Shown piece after piece: positions 1 to 7,777 of a DNA stretch of 64,000 bases (positions within the stretch are counted from its first letter, which is position 1; every line of letters starts with the position of its first letter). A program made the position numbers and the translations under genes. The stretch covers positions 1-64,000 of the forward strand of contig NZ_JAYRCK010000016.1 of the NCBI RefSeq assembly GCF_036409475.1, read 5' to 3'. The DNA comes from Scandinavium sp036409475. Lineage in GTDB: Bacteria; Pseudomonadota; Gammaproteobacteria; Enterobacterales; Enterobacteriaceae. The notes under the pieces are model-generated. The model made no database searches. It was not told the DNA's origin and saw only the letters and a list, made by a program, of their open reading frames with translations.

Positions 1-692
1 CTAGGCTGGGGGTTCAGTAAAGCTTTCAGCTTTGAGTCGGTTCTAAAAACCCCTTTTGATTTGTTAAAACAGGTTGCGGTCTGGCAACTGCAAACATTCA
101 ACAAGAAATCAAAAGGGGGTCCCAATGAGGGACGAAAAGAGCTTAGCGCACACCCGATGGAACTGTAAATATCACATAGTTTTTGCGCCGAAGTACCGAA
201 GACAGGTGTTCTACGGTGAAAAACGCAAAGCGATAGGCAGTATCTTAAGAAAGCTGTGCGAATGGAAAAACGTGAATATTCTTGAAGCGGAATGTTGTGT
301 GGATCACATCCACATGCTTCTGGAGATCCCGCCGAAAATGAGTGTATCGGCTTTTATGGGGTACCTGAAGGGCAAGAGTAGCCTGATGCTTTATGAGCAA
401 TTTGGGGATTTGAAGTTCAAATACCGTAACAGGGAGTTTTGGTGCCGAGGGTATTACGTTGATACGGTTGGAAAAAATACGACCAGGATACAGGAATACA
501 TAAAGCACCAACTGGAAGAGGATAAAATGGGTGAGCAGTTGTCGATCCCCTATCCGGGTAGCCCGTTTACGGGCCGTAAGTAATCCATAGATGCAAATGT
601 CAGATCGTGATGCGCCTGTTAGGGCGCTGCTGGTGACAGAGCCTTATAGGCGCATATGAAAAACCTCCGGCTATGCCGGAGGATATTTATTT
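1..692 (+). mobile_element. IS200: IS200-type insertion sequence (IS200/IS605 family), left end possibly cut by the window
   Basis: The element contains an intact TnpA gene and the two structures typical of IS200. At the left, an arm at about 47-63 (accccttttgattt) pairs with 107-120 (aaatcaaaagggggt) to form a long hairpin just before the transposase start; in IS200 this structure stops read-through transcription and hides the ribosome binding site. At the right, a cctccggc/gccggagg hairpin (664-683) lies just before the presumed end. There are no terminal inverted repeats or target duplication to define ends, as expected for this family. The right boundary near 692 is an estimate and the left end may lie upstream of base 1. 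Confidence 0.85.
125..583 (+). CDS. tnpA: IS200 transposase TnpA (HUH/Y1 family)
   Basis: This 152-residue single-stranded-DNA transposase belongs to the Y1 (HUH) class. The metal-binding HUH motif is visible as H61-I-H63, and the catalytic tyrosine is probably Y125 in IQEYIKHQ. The length matches full IS200 TnpA, and the protein appears intact from start to stop. An upstream in-frame start at 74 exists, but the ATG at 125 follows the ggggg of the left-end hairpin, the known arrangement in which the hairpin restrains translation. There is no TnpB gene, as in IS200 proper. The element looks coding-competent; its activity cannot be judged. Confidence 0.95.
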   Translation: MRDEKSLAHTRWNCKYHIVFAPKYRRQVFYGEKRKAIGSILRKLCEWKNVNILEAECCVDHIHMLLEIPPKMSVSAFMGYLKGKSSLMLYEQFGDLKFKYRNREFWCRGYYVDTVGKNTTRIQEYIKHQLEEDKMGEQLSIPYPGSPFTGRK

Positions 693-701
693 TACTGCTA
701 T

Positions 702-773
702 CGCCGGGTGGCGGCTGCGCCTTACACCGGCCTACCCAACATTGTAGGCCTGGCAAGCGCAGCGCCGCCGGGC
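702..773. repeat. REP/BIME (two inverted REP units)
   Basis: The sequence gccgggtggcggctgcgcc...ccggcctac is followed after a short spacer by gtaggcctggc...gcgccgccgggc, its imperfect inverse. This is the classical bacterial interspersed mosaic element of enterics: GC-rich, extragenic, and placed between IS200 and the 3' end of ybjS. Such elements can stabilise mRNA 3' ends and bind gyrase or IHF. Confidence 0.8.
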
Positions 774-785
774 AATAAAGCAAAA

Positions 786-1799
786 TTAGCGGTGCAGCTT
801 GCCGTGATCTTTCAGCCAGTTTGCTGTCTGCACAATGCCCTCATCAAGCGTGACAATCGGCTGGTAGCCCAGCTCTTTCTCTGCGCGGCTGATGTCGAGC
901 GTAAAATCGAAATTGAGTTTCGACACGCCGTAATGGGTGAATGACGGCTCTTTGGCGGCTTTGTTGCCAAAACGCTCCATGCTGCGGGCCACCATATCCA
1001 GCATCGGGTAGGGCACAGAACGCACGCGGCAATGGATATCCAGCTCATCAATCAGCTTTTGTACAATACTTTTCAGGCTGCGCGGTTCGCCGTTGGTGAT
1101 GTTATACGCCCGGCCTGACGGCAGTGAGTCACAGAAAGGTTGGCTCGCCAGCCACATCGCATGCACCGCATTTTCGTAATACGTCATATCGACCTGCGCA
1201 GCGCCGCCGCGAGGCAACAGCACGCTGCCATAGTGGTGCATCATTTGCGCCAGGCGTGGAATAAACACTTTATCGTGTGGGCCGAACAGGCTTTGCGGAC
1301 GCAACACGGTGAAACGCGTGTTGGGGTTCGCCTGTGCCAGCAAATGAATGACTTCTTCCCCGGCCGCTTTGCTGCGGGCAAATTCATTGGCAAAACGCTG
1401 CGGGCGAAAATCTTCCTGAATGTTTCGGCGATGGTGATAGTCGAAGTACAGCGACGGTGAAGAGATATGAATAAAGTTGCGCACGCCCCAGGCAACCGCC
1501 CATTCGCCAAGGCGGCGGGTGGCCCGTACGTTGACTAAATCGAAGGCTTCCTGCGTTCCCCACGGTGAGGTGAAGCTGGAACAGTGCCACAGGGTATCGA
1601 CCCCGGCGAGCATCACTTTGGCCTGAGAAGATACCAGTTCGGTTAAATCTGCATGGACGAATTCGGCGCCCATTTTTTCCAGCAGTCGGCCCATCGCTTC
1701 ATTGCGACCGGTAGCTCTGACGCTGATGCCTTTACGGCGCAGATAGTCCACCGCATTACGGCCTAAACCGCTGGTGGCGCCGGTGACCAGTACCTTCAT
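786..1799 (-). CDS. ybjS: NAD(P)-dependent epimerase/dehydratase-like protein YbjS
   Basis: This 337-residue protein belongs to the extended short-chain dehydrogenase/reductase (NAD-dependent epimerase) superfamily. The Rossmann glycine motif TGATSGLG is at residues 6-13. The usual catalytic YxxxK appears as FARSK, with Phe in place of Tyr; as far as I recall E. coli YbjS shows the same change, so the chemistry may be atypical. The start is placed at the third codon of the longest frame (MKVLVTG), which puts the nucleotide-binding strand at the N terminus and gives the E. coli length. The gene lies 86 bp downstream of ybjT in the same direction. Substrate unknown. Confidence 0.9.
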   Translation of the reverse strand: MKVLVTGATSGLGRNAVDYLRRKGISVRATGRNEAMGRLLEKMGAEFVHADLTELVSSQAKVMLAGVDTLWHCSSFTSPWGTQEAFDLVNVRATRRLGEWAVAWGVRNFIHISSPSLYFDYHHRRNIQEDFRPQRFANEFARSKAAGEEVIHLLAQANPNTRFTVLRPQSLFGPHDKVFIPRLAQMMHHYGSVLLPRGGAAQVDMTYYENAVHAMWLASQPFCDSLPSGRAYNITNGEPRSLKSIVQKLIDELDIHCRVRSVPYPMLDMVARSMERFGNKAAKEPSFTHYGVSKLNFDFTLDISRAEKELGYQPIVTLDEGIVQTANWLKDHGKLHR

Positions 1800-1885
1800 A
1801 TCCATCCACTGTGTCTGAAAAGAATTTCGTGCGCATTTTTCCGTGAATTACGCTGACTTGCAATGGGAAACTATGAAGAAAAAAC

Positions 1886-3328
1886 TCAATTTGACGGTTT
1901 GCGCGAGATTTCTTCCGCAAGCTTCGCAATGCGCCTGGCCATGCCTTTAAAAATAAACAGGTGCGCGGGGATCATCAGCAGCCAGTACAGTAAGCCTGGC
2001 ATACCGTGAGGATGCCACCAGGCGCGAACGTCGATTTCCCGATGGCTGCCTTTGTCTTTCAGCGTAAAAGTGAGACGGCCAAGGCCGGGCGCTTTCATGC
2101 CAAACAGCAGCGAGAGCTGTTTCTCTGGCTCGACGATAATGACCTTCCAGCTGTCTACTGCGTCACCCGTTTGTAAAAACGCGTGTTCCGGGCGGCCTTT
2201 CGCCAGTTTATGGCCGATAAGCCTGTCCAGCGCAGCGCGAATGTCCCACAGAATATTACCGAAGAAATAGCGTTCTTTGCCGCCAAGTTGATTCACCACC
2301 TGCCACAGTGATGCGAGGCTGGCTGACGTACTGACGGTGCAACCTGCTTGCTTCGGAAAATATCCATATTCAGGCCGCCAGCGGGCAAAAGCCTGGGCAT
2401 CGTAGCCCCAGTCGCTGGAGTTCATCAGTTGCTCTTCTTCTTTCAGCGTGCGCTTCACCGCCTCATCAAAAGAGAGAAGCGTTTGCGGGATCAGCGCGCG
2501 CAATTCTCGGTCATCGGCCAGCAGATCGTGCTTCAACCCCTGAATCAGCGCTTTGGCGGTGGTCGGGGGAACAGACGTGATGACATTCAAAAACCAGACG
2601 GAAATCCAGCTGGTTGGGAACGGAATGGGGATCAACGGACGATGGCGGCCGCTGATTCGCATAAAGTGCTCGAACTGTTCCTGATAGCTCAGCTCGTCAG
2701 GCCCGGCGGCTTCCAGCACGCGGTGTTCCGCGGTGGGATGGTCGAGCAGAGCAACCAGATAATGCAGCAGGTTTTCCAGTGCGATTGGCGTGGTGCGCGA
2801 GCGAACCCAACGCGGTGGCGTAAGAACCGGCAGGTTGTAAACCATATCGCGCATCACTTCAAAAGCCGCAGAGCCTGCGCCGACAATAATTCCCGCTCGC
2901 AGTTCTGTCACCGGAACACCCGCTTCACGCAGCACATCGCCGGTGATCTGGCGTGCGCGTAAGTGATCGGATTGCTCGTTTTCGGGAGCCTGAAGCGAAC
3001 TCAGAAAAATGACCTGCTTCACCGGCTGTTCCCGCAGCTCATCGCGAACGTTCAGCGCGGCCTGTCGCTCATGGGCGATGAAGTCACCGCCTTCGCCCAT
3101 GCCGTGCACCAGATAGTAAAGCGTATCGACACCTTCAAGCAGCTTCGGCAAGTCAACAGGCCAGTGCAGGTCGACGTGATGACAACTGACGCCAGGCAGC
3201 GCCAGTTTTTGCAGACGATCCGTGTTACGTGCCGCCGCCCGCACGGGATAACCCTGCGAGCTCAGTTCGGTCACCAGATGCTGGCCGATATAGCCGCTGG
3301 CGCCGAGCACCAGAATAGTTTGCGGCAC
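1886..3328 (-). CDS. ybjT: SDR-like NAD(P)-binding protein YbjT with C-terminal DUF2867 domain
   Basis: This 480-residue protein begins with a Rossmann motif, LGASGYIGQH (about residues 7-16), typical of NAD(P)H-binding NmrA/epimerase-like proteins. The C-terminal third (WRPEYGYFPK...WWHPHGMPGLLYWLLMIPAH) matches the DUF2867 region and ends in a hydrophobic stretch that could associate with the membrane. The start codon is GTG, preceded by gaggg at a suitable distance. It starts 9 bp after the ltaE stop, so it is the last gene of a poxB-ltaE-ybjT operon, as known in E. coli. Function is not established. Confidence 0.92.
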   Translation of the reverse strand: MPQTILVLGASGYIGQHLVTELSSQGYPVRAAARNTDRLQKLALPGVSCHHVDLHWPVDLPKLLEGVDTLYYLVHGMGEGGDFIAHERQAALNVRDELREQPVKQVIFLSSLQAPENEQSDHLRARQITGDVLREAGVPVTELRAGIIVGAGSAAFEVMRDMVYNLPVLTPPRWVRSRTTPIALENLLHYLVALLDHPTAEHRVLEAAGPDELSYQEQFEHFMRISGRHRPLIPIPFPTSWISVWFLNVITSVPPTTAKALIQGLKHDLLADDRELRALIPQTLLSFDEAVKRTLKEEEQLMNSSDWGYDAQAFARWRPEYGYFPKQAGCTVSTSASLASLWQVVNQLGGKERYFFGNILWDIRAALDRLIGHKLAKGRPEHAFLQTGDAVDSWKVIIVEPEKQLSLLFGMKAPGLGRLTFTLKDKGSHREIDVRAWWHPHGMPGLLYWLLMIPAHLFIFKGMARRIAKLAEEISRKPSN

Positions 3329-3337
3329 GTTATTCCC

Positions 3338-4339
3338 TCAGTTCTTCAGAAAGGATTGCCAGTGGCGAACCACTTCAGTCAACTGCTCACGGCTGACATC
3401 CAGGTGCATCACCAGACGCACGACAGGCGAGGCGTTAATCAGAATGCCGTTGGCACGCAGATGTTCGCCGAGTGCCGCGGCATTTTCTTCCCCCACACGC
3501 ACGAACAGCATGTTGGTGTCGTGGCGCATCACGTCCGCACCAATTTCCTTCAGCGCTGTCGCCATCCAGGCGGCGTTGTCGTGGTCTTCCTGCAAACGCT
3601 GAACGTTGTTTTTCAGCGCATACAGGCCAGCCGCCGCCAGAATGCCCGCCTGACGCATGCCGCCGCCGGTCATTTTACGCCAGCGGTTGGCGCGTTTGAT
3701 GTACTCCGTGCTGCCGACCAGCAGTGACCCCACCGGCGTGCCGAGGCCTTTTGACAGGCAAATAGTGAAGGAGTCGCAGTATTGCGTGACGTCTTTCAGC
3801 TCGCAGCCGTAATCGACAATGGCGTTAAAGATACGCGCGCCGTCAACGTGCAGGCCAAGCTTGCGTTCACGGGTAAATTCCCACGCTGCTTTCAGGTATT
3901 CGCGCGGCAGCACTTTACCGTTATGGGTGTTTTCCAGGCTGAGCAATTTGGTGCGGGCAAAGTGGATATCGTCGGCTTTGATTTTTGCCGCCACTTTATC
4001 GAGCGGTAACGTCGCGTCGGGCGCGGCGTCGATAGGCTGTGGCTGAATACTGCCAAGCACGGCGGCCCCGCCAGCTTCATACAGATAGTTATGCGCGCCC
4101 TGGCCGACAATGTACTCTTCGCCGCGCTCACAGTGGCTCAGCAACGCCACCAGATTGGCCTGGGTTCCCGTTGGCAAAAACAGGGCGGCTTCTTTGCCAC
4201 CCAGCTCTGCCGCATAACGTTGCAGTTCATTGACGGTCGGGTCATCCCCGTACACATCATCCCCGACCGGGGCGGCCATCATCTCTTCGAGCATGGCACG
4301 ACTCGGACGGGTCACGGTATCACTACGTAAATCGATCAC
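3338..4339 (-). CDS. ltaE: Low-specificity L-threonine aldolase
   Basis: This PLP-dependent fold-type I enzyme of 333 residues cleaves L-threonine and L-allo-threonine to glycine and acetaldehyde, and acts on related beta-hydroxy amino acids. The PLP-binding lysine lies in ICLSKGLGTP (about residue 197); the N-terminal IDLRSDTVTRP and the GDDVYGDDPTV segment are family signatures. The start is GTG; no better ATG is in frame. The gene lies 38 bp downstream of poxB and 9 bp upstream of ybjT in one operon. Length and motifs match E. coli LtaE. Confidence 0.96.
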   Translation of the reverse strand: MIDLRSDTVTRPSRAMLEEMMAAPVGDDVYGDDPTVNELQRYAAELGGKEAALFLPTGTQANLVALLSHCERGEEYIVGQGAHNYLYEAGGAAVLGSIQPQPIDAAPDATLPLDKVAAKIKADDIHFARTKLLSLENTHNGKVLPREYLKAAWEFTRERKLGLHVDGARIFNAIVDYGCELKDVTQYCDSFTICLSKGLGTPVGSLLVGSTEYIKRANRWRKMTGGGMRQAGILAAAGLYALKNNVQRLQEDHDNAAWMATALKEIGADVMRHDTNMLFVRVGEENAAALGEHLRANGILINASPVVRLVMHLDVSREQLTEVVRHWQSFLKN

Positions 4340-4377
4340 GGCATTTCCTTTTTTGCATCAGGGTTATGCCTCTCTTT

Positions 4378-6096
4378 TTACCTGAGCCAGTTGGTTTTCG
4401 CCAGTTCGATAACTTCATCCCCGCGTCCGCTGATGATGGCGCGGAGCATATACAGGCTAAAACCTTTCGCTTGTTCAAGCTTGATTTGCGGTGGGATGGC
4501 CAGCTCTTCCTTCGCCACGACCACATCCACCAATACGGGGCCGTCTGTGCTGAATGCTTGTTGCAGGGCTTCATCAAGATCGGCGGCTTTCTCCACGCGG
4601 ATGCCGGTTATGCCGCAGGCTTCAGCGATGCGCGCGAAGTTGGTGTCATGCAGTTCAGTGCCGTCGGTGAGGTAGCCTCCGGCTTTCATTTCCATCGCCA
4701 CAAAACCGAGCACGCTGTTGTTAAAGACGATGATTTTCACCGGAAGTTTGAGCTGTGCGACTGAGAGAAAATCGCCCATCAACATACTGAAACCGCCGTC
4801 GCCGCACATCGCCACCACCTGCCGCTCTGGCGCGGTGGCTTTAGCACCCAGCGCTTGCGGCATGGCATTAGCCATCGAACCGTGGTTGAAGGAACCGAGC
4901 AGGCGACGCTTGCCGTTCATCTTGAGGTAACGTGCCGCCCAGACGGTTGGGGTGCCGACATCACAGGTAAAAATGGCGTCATCGGCAGCGAAGTGGCTGA
5001 TCTGCTGCGCCAGATATTGCGGGTGAATGGCTTTTTCGCTGGGTTTCGCCAGGTCATCAAGCCCTTTACGCGCTTCGCGATAATGTTCCAGTGCTTTATC
5101 AAGGAAGCGGCGGTCTGTTTTCTCTTCCAGCAGCGGCGTCAGCGTTGCCAGGGTGGTTTTGATGTCGCCGACCAGCGCCATATCCACTTTGCTGTGCGAG
5201 CCAATGCTGGCCGGATTGATGTCAATCTGGATGATTTTGGCGTCGGTCGGATAAAAGGCGCGATAAGGGAACTGGGTGCCGAGCAAAATCAGGGTGTCGG
5301 CATTCATCATGGTATGGAAACCTGAAGAGAATCCGATGAGCCCGGTCATCCCGACATCGTAAGGATTGTCGTATTCCACATGCTCTTTGCCGCGCATCGC
5401 GTGAACAATCGGCGCTTTCAGTTTTCCGGCAAATTCCAGCAGCTCTTTATGCGCGCCTGCACACCCACTGCCGCACATCAGGGTGATATTGCTGGAGTAG
5501 CGCAGCAACTGGGCGAGCTTGTGCAGTTCTGCCATTTCAGGCACCACAACGGGCTGCGGGGCGGAATACCAATGCGTACTGGCCGTTTCTGGCGCGGGCT
5601 TCAGCGCCACGTCTCCGGGTAACACCACCACTGAAACGCCTCGGTTGAGCACGGCTTTGCGCATGGCAATCGCCAGCACCTGGGGGATCTGTTCTGGCGT
5701 CGAGACCAGCTCACAGTAGTGGCTGCACTCGCGGAAGAGCTCTTGTGGGTGAGTTTCCTGGAAATAGCCGCTGCCGATTTCACTGGAAGGAATGTGTGCG
5801 GCAATCGCCAATACGGGAACGTGGTTGCGGTGGCAGTCGAATAACCCGTTGATCAGATGTAGGTTTCCTGGCCCACATGACCCGGCACAGACCGCCAGTT
5901 CACCGGTTAACTGCGCTTCTGCGCCTGCTGCAAAGGCGGCCACTTCTTCGTGACGAGTGGACATCCACTCGATGGTGCCCATTCGGTTGAGGCTATCGCT
6001 GAGCCCGTTGAGGGAGTCTCCGGTTACGCCCCAGATACGTTTTACCCCGGCTTGTTCAAGCATTTTCGCAATATAAGCTGCCACAGTTTGTTTCAT
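4378..6096 (-). CDS. poxB: Pyruvate dehydrogenase (quinone), pyruvate oxidase PoxB
   Basis: This 572-residue enzyme depends on TPP and FAD. It is a peripheral membrane protein that oxidises pyruvate to acetate and CO2 and passes electrons to ubiquinone. The TPP-binding motif CGDGGFSMLMGD...FNNS lies at about residues 430-465, and the N-terminal pyrimidine-binding domain contains the conserved HEEVAAFAA. The C-terminal tail, which in E. coli mediates lipid activation, is present. A good ribosome binding site (ggagaagg) precedes the ATG. It is the first gene of poxB-ltaE-ybjT and is divergent from a DoxX gene. In E. coli poxB is a stationary-phase (RpoS) gene; the sigma factor used here cannot be read with confidence. 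Confidence 0.97.
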   Translation of the reverse strand: MKQTVAAYIAKMLEQAGVKRIWGVTGDSLNGLSDSLNRMGTIEWMSTRHEEVAAFAAGAEAQLTGELAVCAGSCGPGNLHLINGLFDCHRNHVPVLAIAAHIPSSEIGSGYFQETHPQELFRECSHYCELVSTPEQIPQVLAIAMRKAVLNRGVSVVVLPGDVALKPAPETASTHWYSAPQPVVVPEMAELHKLAQLLRYSSNITLMCGSGCAGAHKELLEFAGKLKAPIVHAMRGKEHVEYDNPYDVGMTGLIGFSSGFHTMMNADTLILLGTQFPYRAFYPTDAKIIQIDINPASIGSHSKVDMALVGDIKTTLATLTPLLEEKTDRRFLDKALEHYREARKGLDDLAKPSEKAIHPQYLAQQISHFAADDAIFTCDVGTPTVWAARYLKMNGKRRLLGSFNHGSMANAMPQALGAKATAPERQVVAMCGDGGFSMLMGDFLSVAQLKLPVKIIVFNNSVLGFVAMEMKAGGYLTDGTELHDTNFARIAEACGITGIRVEKAADLDEALQQAFSTDGPVLVDVVVAKEELAIPPQIKLEQAKGFSLYMLRAIISGRGDEVIELAKTNWLR

Positions 6097-6247
6097 AAAT
6101 TCCTTCTCCTTTTTGTGCTGGCGCTTACAAGCTTAGATGAAACTCGCTTGCCTGCCTGGCAAAATCCCCTTATTTTCAGCAGGTTTATTTGCGTAATGAT
6201 TCGGCATAAGCTGGTTCTACTTGTGGGAAAACAGGGAATAGGTTCAA

Positions 6248-6682
6248 ATGGTTAAATCATTGTTAAATACAATCAATAAAATGCTGGCTTGTGATGATCT
6301 GGGCAAACTGTTGCTGCGCCTGGCGGTGGGTGGGCTGATGCTGTTTCACGGTCTGCACAAATTGTTTGGCGGCGTTGAGGGCATTAGCGGCATGCTGGTG
6401 GCGAAAGGGTTGCCAGGGTTTATTGCCTACGGGGTGCTGATTGGCGAAGTGGTTGCGCCAATTCTGATTATTCTGGGCATTCTGACTCGTCCTGCTGCGC
6501 TGGTGCTGGCGTTTACCATGGTTGTGGCGTGGTTGATGGTCGGTACAGGCAAAACCTTTGCTCTGGACGTTGTGGGCGCGTGGGCGATTGAAAGCCTGGT
6601 GTATTTCTTTATCGGCTCGCTGGCTGTTGCTTTCCTGGGCGCAGGCCGTTTTGCTCTGGCAAAAGATTCAGCCTGGAAATAA
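6248..6682 (+). CDS. DoxX family membrane protein
   Basis: This 144-residue integral membrane protein has about four hydrophobic segments. The N-terminal LLLRLAVGGLMLFHGLHKLFGG and the GEVVAPILIILGILTRPAAL segment are typical of the DoxX/YqjF-like family. Some relatives are linked to redox or oxidative-stress membrane complexes, but there is no agreed function. It is transcribed divergently from poxB with a 151-bp shared region and convergently with hcr. E. coli K-12 has no gene here, so this is an insertion relative to that genome. The first ATG of the frame is used; aggttcaa gives only a weak ribosome binding site. Confidence 0.85.
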   Translation: MVKSLLNTINKMLACDDLGKLLLRLAVGGLMLFHGLHKLFGGVEGISGMLVAKGLPGFIAYGVLIGEVVAPILIILGILTRPAALVLAFTMVVAWLMVGTGKTFALDVVGAWAIESLVYFFIGSLAVAFLGAGRFALAKDSAWK

Positions 6683-6711
6683 AAAATCCCCACGGTGAGG
6701 TTATCGCGGGG

Positions 6712-6790
6712 ACTTTGCCGGGCGGCACTGTGTTTGCCCGGCCTACGGTTCGATGCCTTTGTCGGCCCGGTAAGCATTGCGCCACCAGGC
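6712..6790. repeat. REP/BIME between the DoxX gene and hcr
   Basis: The motif gccgggcggcactgtgtttg...cccggcctacg is followed by cggcccggtaagcattgcgccaccaggc in inverse orientation. It forms paired GC-rich hairpins between two convergent genes, where it can serve both mRNA 3' ends. Confidence 0.75.
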
Positions 6791-6798
6791 ATTTTTTA

Positions 6799-7767
6799 TC
6801 AGGCCAGCACCAAATTCCCTTGAGGATGGCAGGAGCAGGCCAGCACGTAGCCACTCGCCACTTCTGCCTCTGTCAGCGTCATGGTACTGCTGACGGTGTA
6901 CTCGCCCGAAACAACCTTCGTTTTACAACTCCCGCAAACACCCGCCCGACAGGCCGCGTTCACGGGCACTTTATTGCTTTCCAGCGCAGCCAGTAACGTG
7001 GTGCCAACTGGCGCAAAAAATTCCTTCTCCGGTTGCAGCTTGGTGAATTTCACTCCGCTGGTGGCGGCTTCTGCGACAGGCGTAAAGAACTGCTCTTTGA
7101 AGAAACGCGTGACGCCTAGCGCTTTAACGTTCTCTTCAACCCACTGCATATAAGGCGCAGGGCCGCAACTCATTACGGTACGGGAAGCCAACTCCGGCAC
7201 GCATTCCAGCAGCGAGGTTGTCAGCCGCCCGGAAACAAAGCCGTGCGTGGCATTATTCTCGGCGACCAGCGTCACCGGATAGTCGCGCCATTCATCGGCA
7301 AAAATCACATCCTGTGGCGAACGCACGCTGAAAATCACCTGCACATCCGCTTCCGGGCGATACTTCGCCAGCCAACGGCGCATCGACATGATCGGCGTGA
7401 CGCCGCAGCCCGCCGCGAGAAGCAACAGCTTGTCTGTCGGTTTGTCTTCACAGGTAAATTCACCTTGCGCATGGGACAGCCACAGGTAGTCGCCGCGCTT
7501 AACTTCACGCGTCAGCCAGCCTGAACCTTTACCGTCCTCGATGCGGCGAACGGTCAGCGTGATGTATTCGCTCACACCCGGCGTGGAAGAGAGCGTATAG
7601 GCGCGCAGCGTGTCGGCAGAATTACCGATACTCACCAGCGCATATTGCCCGGCTCGGTAAGGGTAATAGTCGTGACACAGCAGGGAAAGCGTCCACACAT
7701 CCGGTGTTTCCTGATGAATGTGATGGACCTGCATCCGCCATGGGCACTGTGGAGTTGGCATGGTCAT
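6799..7767 (-). CDS. hcr: NADH oxidoreductase Hcr
   Basis: This 322-residue reductase passes electrons from NADH to the hybrid-cluster protein Hcp. In order it has an FAD-binding ferredoxin-reductase barrel (RAGQYALVSI, about residues 40-50), an NAD domain (LLAAGCGVTPIMSMRR) and a C-terminal plant-type [2Fe-2S] ferredoxin domain with CRAGVCGSC and a later cysteine in ACSCHPQG. The start is the ATG preceded by ggagaaaccc; a 23-codon upstream extension in the same frame overlaps the end of hcp and is unlikely. It follows hcp by 10 bp, so both should be co-transcribed. Confidence 0.96.
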   Translation of the reverse strand: MTMPTPQCPWRMQVHHIHQETPDVWTLSLLCHDYYPYRAGQYALVSIGNSADTLRAYTLSSTPGVSEYITLTVRRIEDGKGSGWLTREVKRGDYLWLSHAQGEFTCEDKPTDKLLLLAAGCGVTPIMSMRRWLAKYRPEADVQVIFSVRSPQDVIFADEWRDYPVTLVAENNATHGFVSGRLTTSLLECVPELASRTVMSCGPAPYMQWVEENVKALGVTRFFKEQFFTPVAEAATSGVKFTKLQPEKEFFAPVGTTLLAALESNKVPVNAACRAGVCGSCKTKVVSGEYTVSSTMTLTEAEVASGYVLACSCHPQGNLVLA

Positions 7768-7777
7768 GGGTTTCTCC

